The notes under the pieces are model-generated. The model had not been told where the DNA came from, did no database searches, and worked only from the letters and a program-made list of their open reading frames with translations. A DNA stretch of 64,000 nt from Caenimonas sp. SL110 (GTDB lineage: Bacteria > Pseudomonadota > Gammaproteobacteria > Burkholderiales > Burkholderiaceae_C), in NCBI RefSeq assembly GCF_001044395.1, contig NZ_JANU01000002.1:1-64000 (forward strand), written 5' to 3'. The first letter of the stretch is position 1. Each line of letters starts with the position of its first letter. Below are positions 27,200-35,830 of this stretch, piece after piece. Position numbers and translations under genes: made by a program.

Positions 27200-28608
27200 G
27201 GCGACTCGGCTGCTGTGCGCAGGGGGCGCAGGAAAATGCCCGCGAGCAAGGCGCCCAGCATGGCATTGGCCGGAATGCGCATGTTGAACTCGACCAGCGA
27301 GTGCATCAGCAGGGCTGCAAACCCCAGGCCGCAGATGGCTGCGGCCATCGCCTCGCGATCCAGCACCCCGTCGTGGCGCACCCGGCGTATCAGCTTGCGA
27401 ACCCGCGCGATGACGAGCCAGCCCAGCGCGCCCGCCAGCACGAGGGCGAATGCGCCGCCCTCCATCAGGATCTGCACATAGTCCATGTGCGCCTGGTTGG
27501 CGCGTCCGGGCAGCTCGGCCGGCTGGAAACGCGGATAGGCCAGATCGTAGGTGCCCCATCCCGAGCCCCAGGGGAAGAACGCCAGGGCAGCGTCGAAGCT
27601 GGTGCGCGTGAGCACGCCGCGAAATCCTGCGGACCCGGAAAGCTGCTCGAAAGAGATGCGTGCCGTGACCTCGTCGAAGCCGACCAGCGCGGTGGCGCCC
27701 ACGAGCAGCAAAAATGCGATGGGCAGCGCGAACTTCCAGCCGCGGGACCAGCCCTGGATGCGCAGCGCTGCCACGATGAGCGCGGCAACCGCAAAAGGAA
27801 TTCCGAACATGACACCGCCGCGCGAGCGCGTCATCAGGATGCCGGCGACCAGCAGCAAGGCACCGGCCGACCACAGCGCCGTGCGATGCCGGGTGCCGAA
27901 CTTGCCCACGCCGATCTTGGGGAAGGGCTCGCGGTGGCTTTCATAGGCATGCCAGACGAGGATGACCAGGGCCATGGCAAGGTAGTTGGCGAAGTGGTTG
28001 CGATTGGCAAAGGTGCCCACGGGCGGGCCGAAGGTGAGGATGCCAAAAAACAGGGGCGATGTCTCACCTCCCGCCAGCTGGAGCAGGCCGAGCAGCACCT
28101 GGCTGAAGGCCATCGCCAGGACGAAGCCCGTCAACAGCCGCACCTGCGAAAGCGATGCGAGGTAGCCCGCAACAAAGGTCACCGCGATGGGTACGCCGGC
28201 CAGCAGCGAGGCGGCGGTGGCGTCGGGACTGACTGATAACGCACGCCATGACTTCGAGACGATGTCGGCGCGCTTGAGCGCCTCATCCAGCAATTCACGT
28301 CCGGACAGGGATGACCAGATGAACGCTGGCAACGGCGTCAGGTAAACGATCGCCAGCCAGATGGGACTGAGGGCCAGCACCAGCACCAGGGGGTTGGCCT
28401 TGAGGGTGTCACGTGTCTCGCGCACGCGAAGCGCTCTCACCCAGATCGCCAGTGCGGTCGCCAGCGCGAGCAGTTCGATGACGATCAGCGCCACATGCCG
28501 GTTGCCCCCGCGCATGACGGGCGAGACGAGAAGCAGGGCGATGGCCCCAGAAAGAGCAACGGGGCCTAAAAGCCCCGCTGAATGCGAATCCGGCGTCTCC
28601 GCCGTCAT
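27196..28608 (-). CDS. O-antigen ligase/polymerase-type membrane protein
   Basis: Polytopic inner-membrane protein of the WaaL/Wzy/RfaL superfamily with about twelve transmembrane segments (470 aa). The signature GTFANRNHFANYLAMAL and the large periplasmic loop with an ARISFEQLSGSAGFRGVL stretch and FPWGSGWGTYDLAYPRFQ match WaaL_2-like ligases seen in exopolysaccharide loci. It may ligate or polymerise undecaprenyl-linked repeats. It sits between a FecR-like gene and the phosphatase gene, with 4-nt overlaps on both sides. A second protein of this superfamily is encoded at 42564-44069. Confidence 0.88.
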   Translation of the reverse strand: MTAETPDSHSAGLLGPVALSGAIALLLVSPVMRGGNRHVALIVIELLALATALAIWVRALRVRETRDTLKANPLVLVLALSPIWLAIVYLTPLPAFIWSSLSGRELLDEALKRADIVSKSWRALSVSPDATAASLLAGVPIAVTFVAGYLASLSQVRLLTGFVLAMAFSQVLLGLLQLAGGETSPLFFGILTFGPPVGTFANRNHFANYLAMALVILVWHAYESHREPFPKIGVGKFGTRHRTALWSAGALLLVAGILMTRSRGGVMFGIPFAVAALIVAALRIQGWSRGWKFALPIAFLLLVGATALVGFDEVTARISFEQLSGSAGFRGVLTRTSFDAALAFFPWGSGWGTYDLAYPRFQPAELPGRANQAHMDYVQILMEGGAFALVLAGALGWLVIARVRKLIRRVRHDGVLDREAMAAAICGLGFAALLMHSLVEFNMRIPANAMLGALLAGIFLRPLRTAAESP

Positions 28609-29108
28609 TGGCCGCTGATATTGGGCAGTTGGCCGCCACCGCCGCCGGCGGGGCCGGAACTGCCGCTGCTGTTGGCCAGCACGGCGCCAGCGCCCAGAAG
28701 CGCGAGAACCGGCAGGAAACCGGCACCGCCTGCGGCCGCAGCGGGAGCTGCTGGCGGGACGGCTACGGCAGCCACTGCAGTGCCGGGTGCGGCAGGCAAC
28801 GTCTGGACCAGTGCCACGAGCTGCGCACAGGTCCGGTTAGGTTCGAGCGTGAACGACTGGTTGGGCTGCAGGGTGACGGTGCACTCCCTGCCGCCGGCGT
28901 TGACGACGATGGTCGCCGTTCCCGTGCTGCTGGTGACATAGCGGGTGCCGGTATTAACCGGCGCGCCTGCGATGACAGAAGTCACGGTTGTCGAGTCGCT
29001 CACGGTGACCAGGCCCTGCACATTGGTGACTCGACCGACCACGCCCTGGGAAGCCGCCGCGCCAGCGAAGGCGGCGAGCGCGATAGCGCAAAGAATTTTC
29101 TGGGTCAT
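28605..29108 (-). CDS. Exported FecR-like protein with C-terminal membrane anchor
   Basis: A 167-residue protein with a Sec signal peptide (ILCAIALAAFAGAAAS), a beta-rich central region (GRVTNVQGLVTVSDS to FTLEPNRTC) resembling the FecR/iron-dicitrate regulator beta domain, an Ala/Pro-rich linker, a hydrophobic segment (FLPVLALLGAGAVLA) and a Gly-rich tail. The two Cys at ECTV and RTCAQ may form a disulfide. ATG at 29108 gives the signal peptide; its stop overlaps the ligase start. Function unknown; location suggests a periplasmic partner of the polysaccharide export machinery. Confidence 0.72.
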   Translation of the reverse strand: MTQKILCAIALAAFAGAAASQGVVGRVTNVQGLVTVSDSTTVTSVIAGAPVNTGTRYVTSSTGTATIVVNAGGRECTVTLQPNQSFTLEPNRTCAQLVALVQTLPAAPGTAVAAVAVPPAAPAAAAGGAGFLPVLALLGAGAVLANSSGSSGPAGGGGGQLPNISGQ

Positions 29109-29170
29109 GGTGGAAACTCCAATTGCCTGTGTCAGGCTTTGTAACACTATACGGAAGCAGCTTGCATTGG

Positions 29171-30355
29171 TCAACGCGGACGGCGCAGCAGCGCTAGATT
29201 GTCGAACCAGATGCGGCCTCTACCGCTGGCAAGTTCTGCAGCGGCCGGGCTCGCTGTTGCAATTGTGCCCAGTTCGAGCCGAACAATGTTCCCGCATTCG
29301 GGCGGAACCTCGAAATCGTGCTCGAAAGTTTTCCATGCATTGCCGGTGTCGGTGAATCCGGTCGATCGGAAGATCACCTGGCCGGGGCCGGTGGTGCACC
29401 TGACAACCCAGGCGATCCCCGGGTCCATGCGCATCTGCATGGCCCGGTACTCACCCTGCAGTCGCAGCGGACCGTCGCCTGCCATGATCAATTGGCTGAT
29501 CATGGGAAGTGCTATCGGGCGGCCCGTCAGCCGGATGTCCAGTACTCCGCCGCGTCCTTCGGCTCCCGAGCGGTCGACCACCGCGCCGGCGCGGCCACGC
29601 TGTGCCTGCGCGTGAGGCTCCCAGTCGAAGCCCCCCATCACGAAGGGCTGGTCGAAGCCGCCGTTGTAGAGCAGCGGCAGTGTCCTGCCATGCAGCGTCA
29701 CCCAGAGGGTGTGTGCGTCGGTCAGCGCGCCCTCGTCCTTCATCCGGGCGATATAGGCCGTCACCGCGGCAGGATCGAGCGCCCCGGCAGCAAGCGCTCG
29801 CGACACCAAGGGCAGCGCGCTCGAGATGGAGCCCCCGGCCTGGGACAGCCGGCCGAGCACACGTTGCGGCCACTGCGCGCCCGCCTGCAGGTGCGCTTCA
29901 AGGGCGGGCGACTGGCCGGACAGGAGCAGCTTGGCCAGCGCCAGGGTGGCTGGCTCTTCCTGCACATGGTTTTCAACGATCTTCACCAGCATGGCGACGG
30001 CGGCGTTGACGTCGTTTCGTTCGAGCGCACGTGCTGCTTCGAGTTTTTGCAGGCGAGGATCGGACGGGGCCAGCAGTACGGCCGCGCTCAATGCCCTGGC
30101 CTGCTGGGCTGACCTGGGAGACAGGGCCAGTTCGACGTAGGCTGCCGTGTCGCCGGGGTTTGCCGCGATGCGCGTGCGCAGCTGGGCGGTGCGATCGGGC
30201 GCGGGGGTGCAAAGATCCAGGTAGGGCGTGTCGCCGATGACACACGCCCGGTCGAGGTTCACCTTGACTGCCAGCCAGGCAGCAAAGAAGGCTGCTGCTG
30301 CACCCAGTGCCATCAGTGTGGGCCGGCCCAGCAGTGGGTTGTGGGAAATCGGCAA
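29171..30355 (-). CDS. Membrane-anchored TPR-like protein with C-terminal beta-sandwich
   Basis: A 394-residue protein of unknown function. It begins with one transmembrane anchor (LMALGAAAAFFAAWLAV), followed by helical TPR-like pairs (about residues 50-200), then a beta-rich part with YNGGFDQPFVMGGFDWEP and IWFDNLALLRR, resembling a carbohydrate-binding jelly roll. The predicted topology puts all of it in the periplasm, where it could scaffold polymer export. TTG at 30355 follows the J-domain stop by one base, with AGG just upstream; the next ATG is at 30313, inside the anchor. Confidence 0.7.
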   Translation of the reverse strand: MPISHNPLLGRPTLMALGAAAAFFAAWLAVKVNLDRACVIGDTPYLDLCTPAPDRTAQLRTRIAANPGDTAAYVELALSPRSAQQARALSAAVLLAPSDPRLQKLEAARALERNDVNAAVAMLVKIVENHVQEEPATLALAKLLLSGQSPALEAHLQAGAQWPQRVLGRLSQAGGSISSALPLVSRALAAGALDPAAVTAYIARMKDEGALTDAHTLWVTLHGRTLPLLYNGGFDQPFVMGGFDWEPHAQAQRGRAGAVVDRSGAEGRGGVLDIRLTGRPIALPMISQLIMAGDGPLRLQGEYRAMQMRMDPGIAWVVRCTTGPGQVIFRSTGFTDTGNAWKTFEHDFEVPPECGNIVRLELGTIATASPAAAELASGRGRIWFDNLALLRRPR

Positions 30356-30356
30356 C

Positions 30357-31892
30357 TTACCTGGACCTTTGCGCAGCAGCGCCCTGGGGACGCGCCAGGC
30401 GAGTCATGTAGATCGCGCCGTCGCGGGAGACGAAGTCGGCCTGCAGGGAGAACTCACGGCCGGGTTCGTAAGCCGGGGCCGCCGCCACGTCCATGACGAG
30501 GTAGCCGGTGACGACCAGGCGGCCGTCCATCGGCTCGCTGCGGAACTGCACTTGCGAGACTTTCACGGAGCGTGAGCCGTCGACCAGGCTGTTGTATTGG
30601 CGCACCAACGCCTGGGCGCCAGGAGCACCTCGCGCATCGCGGTCGAGCAGGCCGAGGATTCGCTCACCCGAGCCACTCTCCAGTTGCTGGATCAGCCGGT
30701 CAAGCAGCGGATGCACTTCGGCGAGGGTGACGCCGGGGTTGGCTCTTGGCGGTTGCACGGCCTGCGCCGGGGCCTCGATAGTGGCGGGGACGGCCACGGC
30801 GGTTGACGGCGGGGTCGCGCTGGCGGGTCGGGTGGCTTCGACCCGAGGGAGGGCGGCAGGCATGGCAGGAGCGGGGACCACGATCGCCGTCACGGCAGGA
30901 CGCGCCGGCGGCGAGCTGGCGACGGAATTGCTCATGCGCAGGTTCAGCGGCTCCGGCGCAACGCGTGCGACCGCGACGATCGGTGGGGGTGGCGGTGGCG
31001 GTGGCGGTGGGGGCGCAGGAGGGGGTGGTAACACCGCAGGCGGCGCAGCGGCCGGGGGCGCTTGTGGAGGTGCGGCCGCCACAACCACGGGAGCCGCAGC
31101 AAGCGCAGGAAGTGCGGGCGTGATTTGCACAACCTGGGGGGGCGCTTGCGGCGCAGGCGCCTGGGCTTTGCGCGGCTCCGCGGCGATGGTCAGGGTCTGG
31201 ACGAGTTTCGGCGGGCGCTGCACCAGGTTTTCGTTATCGCGGCCGCCCGACAGGATCGCGAACAGCAAAAGGACCCCTATGCCGCCAAATGCCACTGCCA
31301 AAAGTTTCAGCCGCGTCCTGGAGCTCATGACCGAGTCTCGCCCCTGCGCGCGCACGATGGTGGAGGCCGTCGCTACCGGCCGGGGCACGGGGCGCGAAGC
31401 GACGAACGTTGCTGCTTCCAGCCCGGCGTCATAGTCCCTGCGGGCCTGCTCGGACGACAGCACTTCGTAGGCACGGTTGACCCGTGCTGCCGTATCGGCA
31501 GGCCAGGCCTGGGCTGCACCGGCTATCGAGAAGTCCGGATGCATGAGGCGCATCATGGCCCGGTATCTGTCGCGAATGACGTCGGCGTCCGACTTGGCTT
31601 CGACGCCCAGCAGGGCGTAGTGGTCCGCGCCGGGGTGAAGCATGGCAGCCCGGATGAAAAAGCAGGCGGCCTGCTGCACGGCTGGCCGTGGTGTGCCGCC
31701 CTGGCCGCCGGGCGCTTTGCCCGCTGCGATCTGCAGCACCTCCCGGATAGCGCCAAACAGCGCGGCGGGCTCGCGCCGCGTCAGCGCGAAGCGGCCGGGC
31801 GACTGCTGGTATTCCAGCAAGGCGCGCTCGACGGCGCCCTCGGCGGCGCGTTCGGCCCCCGAGCCAGCAGATGCCGTCTTCTTCCCACTCAA
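30357..31892 (-). CDS. Membrane J-domain protein with Pro-rich linker and NTF2-like tail
   Basis: A 511-residue protein with an unusual layout. Residues 90-155 form a J domain (DHYALLGVEAKSDADVIRDR, HPD at MRLMHPDFS, VNRAYEVLSSEQARRDYDAG), so it should stimulate an Hsp70 ATPase on the cytoplasmic side. A transmembrane helix (LKLLAVAFGGIGVLLLFAIL) lies near 195-215. A long Ala/Pro-rich linker includes 11 consecutive prolines, and the last 130 residues look like an NTF2-like domain. It lies directly after wzc, whose stop overlaps its TTG start (TTGA). Domain calls are by eye; the role in polysaccharide export is inference. Confidence 0.8.
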   Translation of the reverse strand: MSGKKTASAGSGAERAAEGAVERALLEYQQSPGRFALTRREPAALFGAIREVLQIAAGKAPGGQGGTPRPAVQQAACFFIRAAMLHPGADHYALLGVEAKSDADVIRDRYRAMMRLMHPDFSIAGAAQAWPADTAARVNRAYEVLSSEQARRDYDAGLEAATFVASRPVPRPVATASTIVRAQGRDSVMSSRTRLKLLAVAFGGIGVLLLFAILSGGRDNENLVQRPPKLVQTLTIAAEPRKAQAPAPQAPPQVVQITPALPALAAAPVVVAAAPPQAPPAAAPPAVLPPPPAPPPPPPPPPPPIVAVARVAPEPLNLRMSNSVASSPPARPAVTAIVVPAPAMPAALPRVEATRPASATPPSTAVAVPATIEAPAQAVQPPRANPGVTLAEVHPLLDRLIQQLESGSGERILGLLDRDARGAPGAQALVRQYNSLVDGSRSVKVSQVQFRSEPMDGRLVVTGYLVMDVAAAPAYEPGREFSLQADFVSRDGAIYMTRLARPQGAAAQRSR

Positions 31893-34192
31893 GATGCTTG
31901 CCGCGGCAGCGTGCCGGCGCCTTGCGGATCGGCGCCGTATCCGTAGTAGGCGCCATAGCCATGGATTGCACGGGCCGGCGCAAAGGTCAGTACAGCGCCT
32001 CGTGGCGACAGGCCCGACAGCCTCATGCGGCGCAGCGCGTCGCGGATGCTCGACTTGCGTGTCGCAGAAGCGCGCACGACAAACAGCGTGTCCTGGATCT
32101 GGTTGCCCAGCACGATGGAGTCCGCAATCCCGAGCACGGGCGGGCCGTCGACGATGACGTGGGTGATGCCCACCGAGCTGGCCCGGTCGAGCAGCTGCAG
32201 CAGCTTGGGGCCCATGAGCAGGTCCACCGGGTTTGGTGGCGGCGGGCCGGCTGTCAGCACCGACAGTTTGGGCACGCTGGTGGCCTGGATGAGCTGCTCC
32301 CCGCCGGTATCGGCCGACAGCAGGTTCGACAGCCCCTTGTCGTTGGGGATGCCCAGCATCTTGTGCACCGACGGATTGCGCATGTCGGCGTCCACCAGCA
32401 GCACGCTGTGGCCGATCTGCGCGAAGTTGATGGCCAGCGCCAGCGCTGTGGTGCTCTTGCCTTCGTCACGTGTGGTGCTCGTGATGAGCAGCCGGGTCGG
32501 CGCGCCATGCGAGGTGGAAAACTGCAGGGCCGTGCGCACCGATCGGTATGCCTCGGCCATCGACGATCTCGGGTCTGCGTGCACGTCGATGGCGATCGTG
32601 TTGGCGCTGCTGCGCTTCTTGTCGCCCACCGGCACCACGCCCATCAGCGCGACGCCCAGCACCCGCTCGACCTCGTCGGGTGCCTTGATGGAGTCATCCA
32701 GGTACTCCAGCAGGAACACCAGGCAAAGCCCCAGGAACAGGCCGATGCCCAGGCCCGCCATCAGGTTCGAGTTCAGGTTCGGCTTGTACGGAAACAGGGG
32801 CGGGTTGGCCGCATCAACCACCGAGACATTGTTGGTGGTGAGGTTGCTGGAGATGCCCACCTGCTTGAGCCGTTGCAGCAGTCCGTCGTAGAGCTGGCGG
32901 TTGGTGTCCACCTCACGGCGCAGCAGATTCAGGTCGATGCTGTTGTCCTGCGTCGAGAGCACCTGCTTGCGGGTTTCTTCGAGCCGGGCCTTGAGCTGTC
33001 GCTCCTGCGCGGACGCTGCATCGTATTGCGCCTTGAGCAGGCCCGCGACATTGCCCAGCTCGGTCTTGATCTGCGTATCGATCTCGGTGATCTGCGAGCG
33101 CAGTTGCACCATCCGCGGATAGTCGGGCTTGTAGATGCGCAGGTTCTGCTGGTACTCGACTTCCAGCTTGGCCTTGGTTTCCTTGTAGGTCTGGACGGTC
33201 TTGCTCTCCTGGCTCTGCAGCGCGCGTTCGGGGTTGACCTTGGCTTCGTTGTAGAGCGTCTCTGCGCGGATGCGCTCCTGTTCCGCCTTGGACAGCGCGC
33301 CGGCAAAGTCCTGGTAGATCTGGTTGACGACATTGGTCTTGTCGTCGAGCGTGAGGATCTGCTTTTGCTGCGAGTACTGGTTGAGTTTGCGCTCGGATTC
33401 TTCCAGCTTGGCCTTGACCTGCTTGAGCTGGTCTTCCAGGAATATCTTGGCGTACGACGACGATTCGATCCGCCTTTCCTGGCCGATCGAAACAAAGGTC
33501 TGGGCGGTGGCGTTCGCGATCCGGGCCGCCAGTTGCGGGTCGGAGTTGTCCACCGACACGCGCACCAGGCGCGAGTTGGGAATCGGCTCGACAGACAGTG
33601 CGCCCAGGAACGCGCCGACGACTGCTTCGCGCCCAAGAAACTGCGTGTCGTTGGTGTAAGGCGTGGAGAGCTTGCGATAGCCCGACACGATGCGCCCCAG
33701 GTAGCCATCGGGTGTAGGGGCAGCAGGAGGCGCTGCGGCGCTGGCTCCGGGCACCACCACGGTGGTCTTGGAGCGGTCCAGTTGCATGTCGTCGATCACG
33801 CGCTCGGCGAGCGAGCGGCTGCGAAGCAGTTCGTACTGGGTCTTCAGGCCCAGGTATTCATCGGCAGACTGACCCTCGACATCGGCGCCGTTGAATTCGA
33901 CGATGCGGGCCGGCGCCTTTTCGATTTGCAGCACCGTGGTCGCCCGGTAGGTGGGGCGAAGCAGGAAGGTATTGATCCCGGCGATCGTGGTGGAGATCAG
34001 CACCACCAGCAACAAGGTCCACTTGTGCTTGAGGATCATGCCGAACAGGTCGGACAGGGTCAGCGCGCTGGCGTCGTCGTCGTCTTCTGACTGGCGCGCG
34101 AGCGCGGTCTGAAGCATGTAGGGCTGGCGCAGCGCCAGTTCACTGGTCTGCCTGGGCATCAGCGGAGGTGGAATTGGTTCTTGGCGGCCCAT
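31889..34192 (-). CDS. wzc: Wzc-type polysaccharide co-polymerase and tyrosine autokinase
   Basis: Inner-membrane bacterial tyrosine kinase controlling chain length and export. The 767-residue protein has a Wzz-like N-terminal domain with one transmembrane helix (TLLLVVLISTTIAGINTFLL), a long periplasmic coiled coil, a PNxP-like second membrane region (ANPPLFPYKPN, then LMAGLGIGLFLGLCLVFLLE) and a cytoplasmic kinase. Walker A is STTRDEGKSTTALALA, Walker A' VLLVDADMRNPSVHKML and Walker B THVIVDGPPVLG. The C-terminal tyrosine cluster is HGYGAYYGYGADP. It lies 57 bp downstream of wza, and the cognate phosphatase is encoded at 26408-27199. Confidence 0.96.
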   Translation of the reverse strand: MGRQEPIPPPLMPRQTSELALRQPYMLQTALARQSEDDDDASALTLSDLFGMILKHKWTLLLVVLISTTIAGINTFLLRPTYRATTVLQIEKAPARIVEFNGADVEGQSADEYLGLKTQYELLRSRSLAERVIDDMQLDRSKTTVVVPGASAAAPPAAPTPDGYLGRIVSGYRKLSTPYTNDTQFLGREAVVGAFLGALSVEPIPNSRLVRVSVDNSDPQLAARIANATAQTFVSIGQERRIESSSYAKIFLEDQLKQVKAKLEESERKLNQYSQQKQILTLDDKTNVVNQIYQDFAGALSKAEQERIRAETLYNEAKVNPERALQSQESKTVQTYKETKAKLEVEYQQNLRIYKPDYPRMVQLRSQITEIDTQIKTELGNVAGLLKAQYDAASAQERQLKARLEETRKQVLSTQDNSIDLNLLRREVDTNRQLYDGLLQRLKQVGISSNLTTNNVSVVDAANPPLFPYKPNLNSNLMAGLGIGLFLGLCLVFLLEYLDDSIKAPDEVERVLGVALMGVVPVGDKKRSSANTIAIDVHADPRSSMAEAYRSVRTALQFSTSHGAPTRLLITSTTRDEGKSTTALALAINFAQIGHSVLLVDADMRNPSVHKMLGIPNDKGLSNLLSADTGGEQLIQATSVPKLSVLTAGPPPPNPVDLLMGPKLLQLLDRASSVGITHVIVDGPPVLGIADSIVLGNQIQDTLFVVRASATRKSSIRDALRRMRLSGLSPRGAVLTFAPARAIHGYGAYYGYGADPQGAGTLPRQAS

Positions 34193-34249
34193 GGATTCGA
34201 AAATGTTGGATGGCTGGTGATCGATGCGCGGGCGTCGGATGTGAAAACG

Positions 34250-35023
34250 CTAGCGCGCAAAGAATGAAAACGGATTGACCGAGTCGACGATGTCGCGAAA
34301 GATCGAGTCCTTGAGCAGGGCGCGGGTTCGATCGCGCTGGACCACGATCAGGTCGTCGCCCATGATGACCGGGTCGTCTGTCTTGCCGGCCCGGATGTCC
34401 TCGACATCGAAGACTGCGAACTGGCGCACGTTCTTGTCGTTGACCCGAAAGATCATGACTTCCGACGTGTTGGCGATGGGCCCGAATCCGCCGGCCTGCG
34501 CCAGCACGCGCAGCAACGTCATCCTCTCAGTCAGTGGAATGACCCCAGGCCTGACTACCGCCCCCTCGACCGTGATGCGATCGACGTTGAGCTCTTTCAC
34601 GAAGATGGAGACATTGGGGTTTTGCAGGTACTTTTCGCTGTAGCGCGAAGCGATGAGCGCCTCGGCCTGGGTGGAGGTGAGACCTCCAACCTGCACGCCG
34701 CCGATCAGGGGAAGAGAAACCATGCCCAGCGCATTGATGCGCACGGTTCGCTTGAGGTTCTCCATCTCGAACACCTCGACCTCGATCAGGTCGTTGGGCC
34801 TGAAACGGTAGTCGCGGCCGATGGTTCCACCCGGTGCGACCGTGAGGCTGGGTGTGTTGGCCTCCGACGGCGCCGGGCGAAAGACGCCGGTGTCGCGGGT
34901 CGAGCCGCTGCCGGCGCTGCCCTGGGCAAGGCACGCCCCCGAAACGAGAACAACTGCAGTCAATGCGAAAAATCTGGCGTACATCTTGGGGCCCATGCTG
35001 ATGCGAAACAGCGGATGCTGCAA
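34250..35023 (-). CDS. wza: Wza-type polysaccharide export lipoprotein
   Basis: Outer-membrane polysaccharide export protein of 257 residues. A lipoprotein signal peptide ends in the lipobox VSGAC. The Poly_export domain follows (DYRFRPNDLIEVEVFEMENL), then SLBB domains (ITVEGAVVRPGVIPLTERM). The TTG start at 35023 is the only one with a good upstream GGGGG element; ATG codons at 34996 and 34984 are alternatives that give a more typical short leader. It is shorter than E. coli Wza (379 aa), lacking one SLBB repeat and probably the C-terminal alpha barrel. Confidence 0.92.
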   Translation of the reverse strand: MQHPLFRISMGPKMYARFFALTAVVLVSGACLAQGSAGSGSTRDTGVFRPAPSEANTPSLTVAPGGTIGRDYRFRPNDLIEVEVFEMENLKRTVRINALGMVSLPLIGGVQVGGLTSTQAEALIASRYSEKYLQNPNVSIFVKELNVDRITVEGAVVRPGVIPLTERMTLLRVLAQAGGFGPIANTSEVMIFRVNDKNVRQFAVFDVEDIRAGKTDDPVIMGDDLIVVQRDRTRALLKDSIFRDIVDSVNPFSFFAR

Positions 35024-35036
35024 TCAAAAACCCCCT

Positions 35037-35804
35037 TCAGCGCGCGGCTGCAGGGCGGACCATGAATTGAGGCAGTTTTGTCACATTTTTCATCAGGAGG
35101 GTTTGCAGGCCGCCGATGCCGTTTTCACGCATGGCGGTGTAGTCCTCCCGGCTCTTACGGAACATGTTTCGCAGCGATCCGTTGCTCAGGCCGCCCATGC
35201 GCATCCGCACGAGCACCTCGGGAATGTAGGCAGCGTTGACGCGGCCGCGCCAGAGCAGGCGAAGCATGTGGTCGTAGTCGGCTGCTATCTTGTATCGGGT
35301 GTCGAAGGCGCCATAACGCGTGTACAACTCACGGCGCACGTACAGCGTGGGATGCGGCGGCATCCAGCCCTGGGTGAGCCGTTCGCGCTGGTAGGCGCCG
35401 CCCTGCCAGTACCGCACGATCCTGGAAGGATCTTTCTTGCCCACGTAAACCAGGTCTCCGTACACCGCGCCAACCGAAGGGTCCTCGAATGCACGCGCCA
35501 CCTGCTGCAGCGAATTCGTGGAGCCATACGCGTCATCCGCGTGCATGAATCCCACGATGTCGCCTGTTGCCAGCGCGATGCCCTTGTTCAGGGCGTCGTA
35601 AGGACCGTTGTCTGGCGACGAAATGAATTGGGCAATGCCGCACTTGTACTGCTCGACTACCGCCAGCGTGCCGTCGGTGGAGCCGCCATCGACCACGATG
35701 TGTTCGATGTTCTCCCAGGATTGGTCGCGCACCGACCTCAGCGCCTCTGCCAGCGTTTCGGATCGATTGAGGACAGCGGTAATGACGGAAATTTGTAAGG
35801 CCAT
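35037..35804 (-). CDS. Family 2 glycosyltransferase (WcaA-like)
   Basis: A 255-residue GT-A enzyme with ISVITAVLNRSETLAEALRS at the N terminus, VVDGGSTDGT as the nucleotide-binding loop, and MHADDAYG supplying the DxD-like metal site. The acceptor side has GWMPPHPTLYVRRELY, typical of the colanic-acid WcaA/AmsE-like group. It is the first gene of the export module, 13 nt before wza. Donor sugar not predictable. Confidence 0.9.
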   Translation of the reverse strand: MALQISVITAVLNRSETLAEALRSVRDQSWENIEHIVVDGGSTDGTLAVVEQYKCGIAQFISSPDNGPYDALNKGIALATGDIVGFMHADDAYGSTNSLQQVARAFEDPSVGAVYGDLVYVGKKDPSRIVRYWQGGAYQRERLTQGWMPPHPTLYVRRELYTRYGAFDTRYKIAADYDHMLRLLWRGRVNAAYIPEVLVRMRMGGLSNGSLRNMFRKSREDYTAMRENGIGGLQTLLMKNVTKLPQFMVRPAAAR

Positions 35805-35830
35805 GTGACAGTGACATCGCAATGTGTCGA

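Noticed and set aside
30960-31032. GGTGGC-type repeat considered as a CRISPR or satellite array
   Set aside because: It is the codon pattern of a proline tract inside the J-domain protein, without spacers.
31871-34090. A 739-codon open frame on the plus strand opposite wzc
   Set aside because: It is antisense to a certain kinase gene, its product is His/Gln/Leu-rich with no domain, and long antisense frames are expected at this GC content.
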